Positions 21,203 through 30,273 of a stretch of DNA of 64,000 nucleotides are shown piece by piece (the first letter of the stretch is position 1; every line of letters begins with the position of its first letter). This DNA is from Streptomyces sp. NBC_00414 (GTDB taxonomy: Bacteria; Actinomycetota; Actinomycetes; Streptomycetales; Streptomycetaceae), in contig NZ_CP107935.1 in assembly GCF_036038375.1 (NCBI RefSeq), positions 1,860,001 to 1,924,000 of the forward strand. Reading direction: 5' to 3'. Made by a program: the position numbers and the translations under genes. The notes beneath the pieces were generated by a model, which had not been told where the DNA came from, did not search any database, and saw only the letters and a program-made list of their open reading frames with translations.

Positions 21203-22146
21203 GGGCGAGCGGTCAGGTAGCCGCCCATCGTGCGGAAATAGTCCGTCGCCGCGTGCTCCGTCCCGTCCTCGGTGCGGACACGCTTGACGACCAGCCCGCG
21301 CAGCCGGCCGTTCCTCGCCTCGGTACCGGCGACGATGACCACTCCGTCGCCCTCCCGGATGAAGATCCGCCCCGGGGTGCCGCCGTAACGGCCCTCCGAG
21401 ACCGCGGACTCGACGATCCGGATCCGCTGCCCGCGGTGGTGCGTGAAGGCGTTCGGGTACGGGTCGCACTGGGCCCGTACCAGCCGCTCGATGTCCTCGG
21501 CCGGCCACGTCCAGTCGATCCGGCTGTCCTCCAGGGACCGCTTGTGGAAGAAGCTGGCCCGGCTGCGGTCCTGCGGTATCCACTGGGCGCGGCCCGAGGC
21601 GATGAGGTCGAGCGACTCGTTCACGACCGGGCCGATCAGGTCGACCGTGCGGTGGAACAGGTCGGCGACGGTGTCCGCCGCGCCGACCGGCACAGCGCGC
21701 TGCAGCAGGACGTCACCGGCGTCGAGTTCGGCGTTCATCCGGTGCGCGGTGACACCGACCTCCCGCTCGCCGTTGATCAGCGCCCAGATCAGCGGGGAGA
21801 AGCCCGCGTAGGCCGGGAGCAGCGAGTCGTGGATGTTGAGCGTGCCGTGGGGCGGCAGGTCGAAGACCTCCGGAGGCAGCACCGTGCGCCAGTTGTTCGC
21901 GACGATCAGGTCCGGCTCCGCGTCCTTCAGCGCGGCGAGGAGCTCGGGGTCGTCGGGCCGGTTGCGCAGCAGCACCGGTACGCCGTGCTTCTCGGCCAGG
22001 TCGGCCACCGAGTCGTCCCAGATCTTCTCGTACACGTGGTCGCTCTTGGGGTGGGTCACGGCCAGGACCACCTCGTGGTCGGAGTCCAACAGAGCCTGAA
22101 GGGTGCGATGCCCCCAGGTCTGGTAGCCGAACATGACGACCCGCAT
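21199..22146 (-). CDS. Hydroxyornithine formyltransferase (methionyl-tRNA formyltransferase-like)
   Basis: A 315-residue formyltransferase of the Fmt/CchA type that moves a formyl group from 10-formyl-tetrahydrofolate, here most likely onto N5-hydroxyornithine to make a hydroxamate. The catalytic set is visible as Asn in IVANNWR, His in [12 protein letters not shown] and Asp in [10 protein letters not shown]. The ATG at 22144-22146 is preceded by AGAGAGG; the frame extends upstream only into the iron box. It heads a two-gene operon with the acetylglutamate kinase and is divergent from the ornithine hydroxylase. Confidence 0.9.
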   Translation of the reverse strand: MRVVMFGYQTWGHRTLQALLDSDHEVVLAVTHPKSDHVYEKIWDDSVADLAEKHGVPVLLRNRPDDPELLAALKDAEPDLIVANNWRTVLPPEVFDLPPHGTLNIHDSLLPAYAGFSPLIWALINGEREVGVTAHRMNAELDAGDVLLQRAVPVGAADTVADLFHRTVDLIGPVVNESLDLIASGRAQWIPQDRSRASFFHKRSLEDSRIDWTWPAEDIERLVRAQCDPYPNAFTHHRGQRIRIVESAVSEGRYGGTPGRIFIREGDGVVIVAGTEARNGRLRGLVVKRVRTEDGTEHAATDYFRTMGGYLTARP

Positions 22147-22175
22147 AGTCGATCCTCTCTTAGGACACACCATTG

Positions 22176-22194
22176 CAAGGTAAGGCTAACCTTA
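22176..22194. promoter_or_regulatory. Iron box between formyltransferase and ornithine hydroxylase genes
   Basis: CAAGGTAAGGCTAACCTTA matches the DtxR/DmdR operator at 15 of 19 positions with both core halves AGGTAAGGCTAACCT intact. It sits between two divergent genes and can repress both in iron-replete cells. Confidence 0.8.
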
Positions 22195-22232
22195 TTTACC
22201 ATCAGTGGCGCCTAGGGGAAGGAAAAGTTGCG

Positions 22233-23570
22233 GTGAACGCACTGCACGACGAACCGGACGCCGTCCTTGACGTGCTCGGTATAGGGTTTGGGCCGTCAAA
22301 TCTCGCGCTGGCCATCGCGGTTGAGGAACACAACGCCCAAGCCGCTCCGGAGAACCGGATCCGCGCGGGATTCCTGGAGCGCCAGCCGTCGTTCGGCTGG
22401 CACCGGGGAATGCTCATCGAAGACGCCACGATGCAGGTCTCCTTTCTCAAGGACCTGGTCACCATGCGCAACCCGACCAGCGACTTCAGCTTCCTGTGTT
22501 TCCTGCGGGAGCGGGGCAGGATGGTGGACTTCCTCAACGCCAAGACACTGTTCCCCCTGCGGATCGAGTTCCACGAGTACTTCGAGTGGGCCGCCGCCCG
22601 GGTGGCGCACCTCGTCGACTACTCGGACGAGGTCGTGTCCGTCGAGCCGGTGACCGGCCCCGACGGGGAGATCCGCTGGCTGGACGTCGTCAGCAGCGTG
22701 CCCGGTGAACCCGGGCGGACCATCACGCGACGGGCCCGGAACATCTCGGTGGCCGTCGGCCTGGAGCCGCATCTGCCGCCGGACACGGCCCTGTCGGACC
22801 GCATCTGGCACAACAGCCAGCTCGTGCCGCGCGTCCGTGAGCTGAACGAGTCCGGGCAGCCGGTGGGCCGCGTCCTGGTGCTCGGGGCGGGCCAGAGCGC
22901 CGCCGAGGCGCTCGACTACCTGCACGGTTCCTTCCCCGAGGCGGAGATCTGCGCGATCTTCGCCAAGTACGGGTACACGCCCGCCGACGACAGCCCGTTC
23001 GCCAACCGGATCTTCGACCCGGAGGCCGTGGACGTCTACTTCCGGTCCACGCCGGAGGTGAAACAGTCCCTGGTCGACTACCACCGCAGCACCAACTACT
23101 CGGTGGTCGACATGGATCTCATCGAGTCGCTGTACGCGACGATGTACCGCGAGAAGGTCCAGGGCCGTGAGCGGCTGCAACTGCGCAACGTGTCCCGCAT
23201 CCGGGACGTACGCAGCTTCGACGACCACTTGGAGGTCACCGTCGAGTATCTCCCCACCGGGGAACGGGAGGTGCTCTCCGCGGACCTGCTGGTCCACGCG
23301 ACGGGCTACCGCCCCAGAGACCTCGACACCCTGCTGGGCCGAACCGCGAAACTCTGCCTGCGGGACGACAAGGACGCCGTACGCGTCGGGCGCGACCACC
23401 GCGTCGAACTCACTCCCGACGTCAGCGCGGGGATCTATCTGCAGGGTGCGACCGAGCACACGCACGGCCTCACCTCGACCCTGCTGTCCACCACGGCGGT
23501 GCGGTCCGGCGAGATCCTGGAGTCCCTGATCGCCCACCGCGCGGCCGACTTGGCGGTGCCGGCCGGCTGA
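22233..23570 (+). CDS. L-ornithine N5-monooxygenase (siderophore hydroxylase)
   Basis: A 445-residue FAD/NADPH-dependent N-hydroxylating monooxygenase of the PvdA/SidA/CchB family, which turns L-ornithine into N5-hydroxyornithine. Motifs in order are the FAD site GIGFGPSNLALA (near residue 15), the NADPH site GAGQSAAEALDYL (near 230) and the C-terminal HATGYRP (near 370). The GTG at 22233 has an AAGG site nine bases upstream; the open frame before it overlaps the iron box. Its product feeds module 3 of the NRPS and the formyltransferase. Confidence 0.95.
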   Translation: MNALHDEPDAVLDVLGIGFGPSNLALAIAVEEHNAQAAPENRIRAGFLERQPSFGWHRGMLIEDATMQVSFLKDLVTMRNPTSDFSFLCFLRERGRMVDFLNAKTLFPLRIEFHEYFEWAAARVAHLVDYSDEVVSVEPVTGPDGEIRWLDVVSSVPGEPGRTITRRARNISVAVGLEPHLPPDTALSDRIWHNSQLVPRVRELNESGQPVGRVLVLGAGQSAAEALDYLHGSFPEAEICAIFAKYGYTPADDSPFANRIFDPEAVDVYFRSTPEVKQSLVDYHRSTNYSVVDMDLIESLYATMYREKVQGRERLQLRNVSRIRDVRSFDDHLEVTVEYLPTGEREVLSADLLVHATGYRPRDLDTLLGRTAKLCLRDDKDAVRVGRDHRVELTPDVSAGIYLQGATEHTHGLTSTLLSTTAVRSGEILESLIAHRAADLAVPAG

Positions 23571-23740
23571 GGGGCCCGCACGCCCGTACGCGGGTGCGGC
23601 GGCACGGGTTCGTGCCGCCACGCCCGCGCGGGTGTCCCACCGGGGTGCCCGACGAGAGCGGCCCGCGCGGGCCGCTTCGGCGCGCGGGGCCCGCACCCGC
23701 ACTCACGGGGCCCGCCCTGGGCAATGCCATGGTCAGCAAC

Positions 23741-23759
23741 TTAGAGTAGCCTCACCTAA
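23741..23759. promoter_or_regulatory. Iron box upstream of exporter operon
   Basis: TTAGAGTAGCCTCACCTAA matches the iron-box variant TTAGGTTAGGCTCACCTAA at 16 of 19 positions. It lies 32 bases before the GTG of the first exporter gene and should control exporter and binding-protein genes together. Confidence 0.8.
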
Positions 23760-23791
23760 GTTTTCTTCGTCCGATCCCGGAGGGGTTGCGG

Positions 23792-25486
23792 GTGAGTCCT
23801 ACATATCCGTCAGGACGTGACGTCCTGCGGGAGTCGGTCAGGGAGCAACGCCGGGACGTCGGTCTCGGCGCGCTGCTCGCTTCCGGACACCAGGTCGGTG
23901 AAGCCCTGGTTCCGGTGCTGATCGGCGTGGTGATCGACCGGGCCGTCACCGGCTCCGACACCGGCGCCCTCCTCCTGTGGCTCGGCGTCCTCGCCGTGGT
24001 CTACGCCGCTCTGGCGCTGTCGTTCCGCTTCGGCGCCTGGGCCGGCGACCGGTCCGCGGTCCGCTCCGAACACTCCCTGCGCATCGCCCTCGTACGACGG
24101 GTGCTGCACCCCGGCGGTGGCGCCGAGGACGGGCGGCTGCCCGGAGCGCTCGCCAACACCGCGACCGAGGACGCCAAGCGCGTCGGCGGCGTCAACACGG
24201 CCGTGATGTACGGGATCGCGTCCCTGGCCGGCATCCTCACCTGCGCCTTCGTCCTACTGCGTACCTCGGTCCTGCTCGGTCTTGTCGTCCTGCTGGGCAC
24301 ACCCGTGCTGCTCTGGCTCGGGCATCTGCTGAGCAAGCCCCTGGAGACCCGCAGCGAGGCCGAGCAGGAGCGCGCGGCACACGCCTCCGCGGTCGCCGCC
24401 GACCTGGTGGCCGGCCTCCGGATCCTCAAGGGCATCGGCGGCGAGTCGGCGGCCATCGACCGCTACCGGACCACCAGCCGTGACTCCCTGGCGGCCACGC
24501 TGAAGGCGGCCCGCGCGCAGGCCTTCCAGAGCGGCATGGTGCTGGCCCTGACCGGCTGTCTGATCGCCGTGGTCGCGCTGGTCGGTGGACGGCTGGCCGC
24601 CGAAGGAAGCATCAGCCTGGGCCAGTTGGTGTCGGCCGTCGGGCTCGCGCTCTTCCTCGTCGGCCCCCTCGAAGTACTCGCCTGGGTCAACGCCGAACTC
24701 GCCCAGGGCCGGGCCTCGGCCGGCCGGGTCGCGGAGGTCCTGGCGACCCCGCACGCCGTCACGGCCGGCGCCCTGAGCCTGCCCACCCAGGTGCGCGGCG
24801 CGCTGCGGCTGACCGGCGTCAGCCACGGCGGGCTGCGCGAGGTGGACCTGGACATCGCGCCCGGCGAACTGCTCGGCGTGGTCGCGACCGACCCCGCCCA
24901 CGCCACCGACCTGCTGCGCTGCCTGGCCCGGCGCGCCGACCCCGACCAGGGCACGGTGGAACTGGACGGCGTCTCCCTGCGGGACCTGGACCCCGCCGAG
25001 ATGCGTACGGCCCTGCTGGTCGCCGAGCACGACGCGGACCTCTTCGAAGGGACCGTCCGCGACAACGTCACGGCCGCCGCGCCCGAGTCCGGCGACCCCG
25101 AACCCGCCATGACGGCGGCCGGGGTGGCCCAGGTCGCGCAGACCCTGCCCGAGGGCGAGGACACCGCGGTCAGCGAGCGCGGCCGCTCGCTCTCCGGCGG
25201 ACAGCGCCAACGGGTGGCGCTCGCCCGCGCGTTGGCGGCCGACCGGCCCGTCCTGGTGGTCCACGATCCGACCACGGCGGTCGACGCCGTGACCGAGGCG
25301 GGCATCGCGACCGGCCTGCGCGAGGTCCGCAAGGGCCGCACCACGGTCCTGGTGACCACCAGCCCCGCACTGCTGTCCGTGACCGACCGGGTGGTGCTGC
25401 TCGACGACGGACGGGTCACCGACACGGCCTCGCACGCGCACCTGATCGCCCGTCATGAGACCTACCGAGCTGCGGTGTTGGCATGA
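23792..25486 (+). CDS. ABC exporter half-transporter (TMD-NBD) with degenerate Walker A
   Basis: A 564-residue fused membrane/ATPase protein, CchG/YbtP-like, likely part of a heterodimeric siderophore exporter or ferric-siderophore importer of the same fold. Six helices fill residues 20-300, then an ABC domain. The Walker A region reads GVVATDPAHATDLL with no GK[ST], and Walker B ends VVHDPTT, so the catalytic Glu is replaced by Pro. The signature LSGGQRQRVALARAL is perfect. It can therefore complete the partner's ATP site but not hydrolyse in its own. GTG start with GGAGGGG upstream; its stop overlaps the next start by ATGA. Confidence 0.92.
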   Translation: MSPTYPSGRDVLRESVREQRRDVGLGALLASGHQVGEALVPVLIGVVIDRAVTGSDTGALLLWLGVLAVVYAALALSFRFGAWAGDRSAVRSEHSLRIALVRRVLHPGGGAEDGRLPGALANTATEDAKRVGGVNTAVMYGIASLAGILTCAFVLLRTSVLLGLVVLLGTPVLLWLGHLLSKPLETRSEAEQERAAHASAVAADLVAGLRILKGIGGESAAIDRYRTTSRDSLAATLKAARAQAFQSGMVLALTGCLIAVVALVGGRLAAEGSISLGQLVSAVGLALFLVGPLEVLAWVNAELAQGRASAGRVAEVLATPHAVTAGALSLPTQVRGALRLTGVSHGGLREVDLDIAPGELLGVVATDPAHATDLLRCLARRADPDQGTVELDGVSLRDLDPAEMRTALLVAEHDADLFEGTVRDNVTAAAPESGDPEPAMTAAGVAQVAQTLPEGEDTAVSERGRSLSGGQRQRVALARALAADRPVLVVHDPTTAVDAVTEAGIATGLREVRKGRTTVLVTTSPALLSVTDRVVLLDDGRVTDTASHAHLIARHETYRAAVLA

Positions 25487-27384
25487 GCGAGACCGTCGGT
25501 GACCTGCGTGGCACCGCCACCACAGCGGGCCGGGAGCTGCTGCCCACCGCGACCCAGGCCCGTACCCGTGCGGCCGTACGCGAACTGATACGCCCGCACC
25601 GCCGCCTGGCCCTCGGCGGCTTCGCCATGATGGTCGTGGCCACCGCCGTCGGTCTGCTGGTCCAGCCGCTGCTCGGCCGCATCGTGGACCTCGTCGCCGA
25701 CCACCGCCCGCCGGGGAGCATCACCCTGCCGGCCGTCCTGCTGGTGCTGGTCGCCCTCGCGCAGGGCGGAACGACCGTGCTGGGCCTGTCACTTGTGGCC
25801 CGGCTCGGCGAGACCGCCCTCGCACAACTGCGTGAGCGGTTCGTCGAGAAGGCCCTGCGACTGCCCCTGGAGCAGGTGGAGAAGGCGGGAGCGGGCGACC
25901 TCACCGCGCGGGTCACCCGGGACGTCTCGGTGGTGGGCGAGGCGGTGCGCTCGGCCCTGCCCGAACTGGCCCGCTCCCTGCTGGCCATCGTGCTCACCCT
26001 GGCCGCGATGGCCGCGCTGGACTGGCGGTTCTTCCTCGCGGCACTCATCGCGGTGCCCGTCCAGGCGTCCACGGCCCGCTGGTACGTACGCAACGCCGTG
26101 CCGCTCTACGCCGAGCAGCGGATCGCCACCGGGTCCCAGCAGCAGCAGCTGCTGGACACGATCGCGGGCGCCGGGACCGTACGGGCGTTCCGGCTTGAGG
26201 AGGAGCACACCGCGCGGGTGACCCGGCGTTCGTCGGCGGCGGTCGAGCTGACCCTGCGCGGGGTACGGCTGGTGCTGAACTTCTACAACCGGCTGCACGT
26301 GGCGGAGTACGCCGGACTCGCGGCGGTCCTCGTCACCGGGTTCCTGCTCGTGCGCGGCGGATCGGTTTCCATCGGTACGGCCACGGCCGCCGCGCTCTAC
26401 TTCCACAGTCTGTTCTCGCCGGTCAACCAGGCGCTCGTCCTCCTCGACGACGCGCAGTCGGCGACGGCCGCGCTCGCCCGCCTGGTCGGGGTCGCCGACG
26501 AGCCGACGCCCGAGCCGTCCCCGAACGGGCCGGCCCCGTCCGAACCGTCCCTCTCCGGGCCCTCGGACGCGCACGGCACCGTCACCGTGACAGGCATCCA
26601 CCACGCCTACGAGCCCGGCCGCCCCGTCCTGCACGACGTCGACCTCACGCTCCGGGCGGGTGAGCGGGTCGCCCTGGTCGGTGTGAGCGGCGCAGGCAAG
26701 ACCACGCTGGCCAAACTCATCGCGGGCGTGCACCGGCCGACGTCCGGCTCGGTACGCGTGACGACCGACGACGGCGTACCCCGGGAGGGACTGCCGGTCG
26801 CGCTGGTCACCCAGGAGACGCATGTCTTCGCCGGACCGCTGGCGGACGATCTGCGGCTCGCGCGGGCCGGTGCCACCGACGACGAACTGCGTGCCGCGCT
26901 GGCCACCGTGGACGCTCTCGACTGGGCCGGGGCTCTGCCCGAGGGCCTGGACACGGTCGTCGGCGACGGCGGGCACCGCCTCACCTCCGCCCAGGTCCAG
27001 CAGCTCGCCCTGGCGCGGCTGGTGCTGGCCGATCCGCCGGTGGCCGTGCTGGACGAGGCCACGGCCGAAGCGGGCAGCACCGGCGCCCGGCTCCTGGAGC
27101 AGGCGGCCGACCGGGCGGTCGAGGGCCGCACGGCGCTGGTCGTCGCGCACCGCCTCACCCAGGCCGCCACCGCGGACCGGATCGTCGTCATGGACGCCGG
27201 CCGGATCGTGGAGAACGGCACCCACGACGAGCTGTGCGCCGCGGCCGGCCCCTACGCCTCCCTCTGGGCGGCGTGGTCCGGCACCCGCGCCACGGCCGGA
27301 CAGACCCCCACGCACCCTCACAGCCCCGACCCCACAAGCCCTGTCACCACCAGCCCTGACACCACCACCGTGAAGGACCACTGA
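25483..27384 (+). CDS. ABC exporter half-transporter (TMD-NBD) with degenerate signature motif
   Basis: A 633-residue partner of the preceding gene, translationally coupled through ATGA. Six transmembrane helices occupy roughly residues 35-330; a Pro/Ser-rich linker (about 345-365) leads to the ABC domain. Walker A GVSGAGKTT and Walker B AVLDEAT are canonical, while the signature is LTSAQVQQ instead of LSGGQ. The defects are complementary to those of the partner. A Thr/Pro/Ser-rich tail of about 35 residues follows the NBD. The next gene starts inside its stop codon (TGATG). Confidence 0.92.
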   Translation: MSETVGDLRGTATTAGRELLPTATQARTRAAVRELIRPHRRLALGGFAMMVVATAVGLLVQPLLGRIVDLVADHRPPGSITLPAVLLVLVALAQGGTTVLGLSLVARLGETALAQLRERFVEKALRLPLEQVEKAGAGDLTARVTRDVSVVGEAVRSALPELARSLLAIVLTLAAMAALDWRFFLAALIAVPVQASTARWYVRNAVPLYAEQRIATGSQQQQLLDTIAGAGTVRAFRLEEEHTARVTRRSSAAVELTLRGVRLVLNFYNRLHVAEYAGLAAVLVTGFLLVRGGSVSIGTATAAALYFHSLFSPVNQALVLLDDAQSATAALARLVGVADEPTPEPSPNGPAPSEPSLSGPSDAHGTVTVTGIHHAYEPGRPVLHDVDLTLRAGERVALVGVSGAGKTTLAKLIAGVHRPTSGSVRVTTDDGVPREGLPVALVTQETHVFAGPLADDLRLARAGATDDELRAALATVDALDWAGALPEGLDTVVGDGGHRLTSAQVQQLALARLVLADPPVAVLDEATAEAGSTGARLLEQAADRAVEGRTALVVAHRLTQAATADRIVVMDAGRIVENGTHDELCAAAGPYASLWAAWSGTRATAGQTPTHPHSPDPTSPVTTSPDTTTVKDH

Positions 27385-28451
27385 TGCCCGGCTCCTCCAG
27401 AGGCGCACGCCTTGTCGCGGCGCTCGCCTCCGCGCTCCTCCTGTTCACCACCGCAGCGGCCTGCGGCTCCGACGACGACTCCGGCTCGGACGCGGCGGGC
27501 GCCGACAAGTCCGCGTCCGCGAACAGCGCCTTCCCGGTGACCCTGGCCCACAAATACGGCGACACCACCGTCAAGTCCGAGCCGAAGCGGATCGTCACGG
27601 TCGGGCTGACCGACCAGGACGCCGTCCTCGCCCTCGGCAAGGTGCCCGTCGGGACCACCGAGTGGCTCGGCGGCTACAAGGGCGCCATCGGCCCCTGGGC
27701 CACCGACAAACTGGGCAGCGGGAAGACCCCGACCGTCCTGAAGGACACCGGCACGGGTCCGCAGACGGAGAAGATCGCCGCGCTGAAGCCCGATCTGATC
27801 CTCGCGGTCTACGGCGGCCTCACGAAGGACCAGTACGCGACCCTCTCGAAGTTCGCGCCGGTCGTCGCCCAGCCGAAGCAGTACAACGACTTCGGTGTGC
27901 CGTGGCAGCAGCAGACCGAGATCATCGGCAAGGCGCTCGGCCAGGAGTCCGCGGCGAAGGACCTGGTGAAGGGCGTCGAGGCCGACTTCGCGACCGCCGC
28001 CAAGGACAACCCGGAGTTCGCCGAGTCCACCGGCGTGATGGCGACGCCGTACGAGGGCATCTTCGTCTTCGGCAGCCAGGACTCGCGCTCGCGGGTCCTG
28101 ACCGACCTCGGTTTCAAACTGCCGACGGACCTAGACAAGGTCATCGGTGACAAGTTCGGTGCCAACATCAGCAAGGAACGCACCGACCTGCTGGACACCG
28201 ACGCCGCCGTCTGGATCGTCGGCGACAAGGCGAAGGACGAGGCCAAGCTCCACAAGAACGCGCTCTACGGCGACCTGGACGTGGTGAAGCAGGGCCGCGA
28301 GGTCTTCGTCGAGGAGACCAGCGACTACGGAAACTCCGTGTCCTTCGTCTCGGTGCTGAGCCTGCCCTACATGCTGGACCGCCTGGTCCCGCAGCTGGCC
28401 GCCGCCGTCGACGGCGACACCGCCACGAAGGTGACCGCACCGACCTCTTGA
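27384..28451 (+). CDS. Ferric-siderophore-binding lipoprotein
   Basis: A 355-residue periplasmic-binding-protein-fold lipoprotein of the FepB/FhuD/DesE type (class III). The signal peptide ends in the lipobox TAAAC with Cys near residue 27, followed by an Asp/Ser-rich tether. The mature domain has the family features KRIVTVGLTDQDAVLALG and IAALKPDLILAVYGG. It captures the ferric siderophore and delivers it to the FecCD importer at 15879-18932. It is coupled to the ABC pair in the iron-box operon and ends in a terminator hairpin. Confidence 0.93.
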   Translation: MPGSSRGARLVAALASALLLFTTAAACGSDDDSGSDAAGADKSASANSAFPVTLAHKYGDTTVKSEPKRIVTVGLTDQDAVLALGKVPVGTTEWLGGYKGAIGPWATDKLGSGKTPTVLKDTGTGPQTEKIAALKPDLILAVYGGLTKDQYATLSKFAPVVAQPKQYNDFGVPWQQQTEIIGKALGQESAAKDLVKGVEADFATAAKDNPEFAESTGVMATPYEGIFVFGSQDSRSRVLTDLGFKLPTDLDKVIGDKFGANISKERTDLLDTDAAVWIVGDKAKDEAKLHKNALYGDLDVVKQGREVFVEETSDYGNSVSFVSVLSLPYMLDRLVPQLAAAVDGDTATKVTAPTS

Positions 28452-28492
28452 GAGTGACCTCGCGATTGCGGCGGGGACGAGCGGACAGAAGA

Positions 28493-28523
28493 TCCGGGGC
28501 CACGGAAGATCCGTGGCTCCGGA
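28493..28523 (+). terminator. Terminator hairpin after siderophore operon
   Basis: CCGGGGCCACGG (28494-28505) pairs with CCGTGGCTCCGG (28511-28522) across AAGAT, with one G-U wobble and an extra T-A pair outside. It lies 42 bases after the lipoprotein stop and has no T-run, as is usual in Streptomyces. Confidence 0.75.
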
Positions 28524-28580
28524 CCCCGCTGTGTCGGGCGACACGCTCGCGACACCAGAGGCTGAAAGTATGATCAACCA

Positions 28581-29117
28581 ATGTCTGACATGACCGAAAC
28601 CACGCCCGGCTGGCTGCCTCACGACGAGCTTGAGCAGGCGCGCGCCCGCATGCCGATCCTGTATGTCGAGGCCGTGCCGGTGCGCGTCGACGACAGCGGC
28701 GAAGTGACCAGCATCGGACTGCTGCTCCGCATGGGGTCGGGCGGGGCGGTCAGCCGCGCGCTCGTCTCCGGCCGGGTGCTGCACCACGAGCGGGTCAGGG
28801 ACGCCCTGCTGCGCCACCTGGAGAAGGACCTCGGCCCGGTCGCGCTGCCCCGGGTGCCGGCCTCGCTGCAGCCCTTCACCGTCGCCGAGTACTTCCCGAC
28901 GCTGGGGGACACGCCGTTCCACGACCCGCGCCAGCACGCGGTGTCCCTGGCCTACATCGTGCCGGTGACCGGCGACTGCCGTCCCCGCCAGGACGCCCTC
29001 GACCTGGTCTGGTTCAGCCCTCAGGAGGCCTCGTCCCCCATGGTCCTCAACGAGATGCCGGGCGGCCACGGCGCCCTGCTCAAGCAGGCGCTCGCGCATG
29101 TGGGCGCCCTGTCCTGA
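28581..29117 (+). CDS. Nudix-fold protein with degenerate Nudix box (DUF4916-like)
   Basis: A 178-residue protein resembling actinobacterial Nudix-family proteins often classed as DUF4916. The Nudix box is recognisable in spacing (G-x5-E-x7-R, from GRVLHHE to LLR) but the metal-binding REUxEE core reads RHLEKD, so canonical pyrophosphatase chemistry is doubtful. No signal peptide or membrane segment. Standalone gene between the siderophore operon and the convergent catabolic run. Function unknown. Confidence 0.75.
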   Translation: MSDMTETTPGWLPHDELEQARARMPILYVEAVPVRVDDSGEVTSIGLLLRMGSGGAVSRALVSGRVLHHERVRDALLRHLEKDLGPVALPRVPASLQPFTVAEYFPTLGDTPFHDPRQHAVSLAYIVPVTGDCRPRQDALDLVWFSPQEASSPMVLNEMPGGHGALLKQALAHVGALS

Positions 29118-29136
29118 GGTCGGTGCGCGCGTCCGG

Positions 29137-30222
29137 TCAGGCCGTCGGCGTGAGCGTGGGCGTCGGCGGAGTGATCCCGAACCTCTCGGCGTTCTCCGTC
29201 AGCTCACGCCACACCCCGAGCGCCACGGGGATCCCCCGTACGCCCCGCTCGGCGGCCACCTCCGCGCTGCGCTCGCCCGGGTAGAAGACCCCCTCACCGC
29301 CGTCCGCCGCCGGCAGCCCCTTGAGGGTGCCGAGTGTGGCGTCGACGGCCGAGGTGAAGCCCTCCGCACCTGCGAAGGCGGCCGGGTCGAGTGCGATGAG
29401 CAGGGCGTTCTGGCGGTGCCTGCGGCCCTTCGGGTCGTCCGAGTGGAACGCGGTGAGGATCGGCGCGCCGACGAGCACGCTGGTGAGCAGTTCGAAGGCG
29501 AGCGACATGCCCGCCCCCTTGGCGCCGCCCAGCGGCAGCGGCATGACCGCCTTCTCGGGATCGGTGGTGGGGGTCCCGTCCTCGGTGGCGGCGGCTCCTT
29601 CCGGAAGCGGGCTCCCGCTCGCCCGGGCCTGGCGGATCTTCCCGAGGGCGATGGTGGCGGTGGCCATGTCGAGGAGCAGCGGGGCGTGCTCGGCGGCCGG
29701 TACGGCGACGGCGAGCGGGCTGGTCGCGACGGCGGCGCCCTTGACGCCCGGGTAACCCATGTTGGGCATGCCCGCGACGAAGCCGAGTCCGACCATGCCC
29801 TGTTCGGCGATCTTCGAGACGTAGTAGCCGATGGCGCCGGTGTGGACGGTGCCGCGCACACCGACGGAGGCGATGCCGGTGGTCCTCGCCCGTACCACGG
29901 CCTCGGTGGCGGCGGCGCTCAGCGCCACCGGGCCGGGGGCGCGGCCGGCGTCCAGGACGGCCGCGGCGGGCGTGCTGGACTCGATCCTGATCTCGGCGTT
30001 CGCGTTGGCCACGCCCTTGGCGAGCAGTTCCAGATAGGCGGGGACGCGGGCGATGCCGTGGGAGTCGACGCCGCGCAGCGCCGCCCAGACGAAGACGTCG
30101 GCGGTGGTGGCCGCGTGCTCCGGGCTGAGGCCGCCCTTCTCCAGGAGGGCGGCGGAGAAGGTACGCAGCGCTTCGGCGGGGAGGCGGACCTTGCCCGGCT
30201 GGGCGGTCGGTGTGTCGGTCAT
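29137..30222 (-). CDS. Ldh2/malate dehydrogenase-family NAD(P)-dependent oxidoreductase
   Basis: A 361-residue member of the Ldh_2 family (malate, sulfolactate, ureidoglycolate and diketogulonate dehydrogenases), which interconverts 2-hydroxy acids and 2-oxo acids with NAD(P). Family features are VDSHGIARVPAYL near residue 53, VHTGAIGYYV near 130 and the GGAKGAGMSLAFELL segment near 240. It is the last gene of the leftward run, next to a ThDP-dependent decarboxylase. This pairing suggests oxidation of a hydroxy acid to the oxo acid that the decarboxylase consumes. Exact substrate unknown. Confidence 0.85.
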   Translation of the reverse strand: MTDTPTAQPGKVRLPAEALRTFSAALLEKGGLSPEHAATTADVFVWAALRGVDSHGIARVPAYLELLAKGVANANAEIRIESSTPAAAVLDAGRAPGPVALSAAATEAVVRARTTGIASVGVRGTVHTGAIGYYVSKIAEQGMVGLGFVAGMPNMGYPGVKGAAVATSPLAVAVPAAEHAPLLLDMATATIALGKIRQARASGSPLPEGAAATEDGTPTTDPEKAVMPLPLGGAKGAGMSLAFELLTSVLVGAPILTAFHSDDPKGRRHRQNALLIALDPAAFAGAEGFTSAVDATLGTLKGLPAADGGEGVFYPGERSAEVAAERGVRGIPVALGVWRELTENAERFGITPPTPTLTPTA

Positions 30223-30273
30223 GGCGGCGGGTGCCTCCTTGAGGTGGGGGAAGTCGGCGGGACTGAGCAGGAC

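Noticed and set aside
20174..21583. Acetylglutamate kinase with a 127-residue N-terminal extension
   Set aside because: The extension lies antiphase inside the formyltransferase gene and has no family similarity; the GTG at 21202 overlapping the upstream stop is the natural start.
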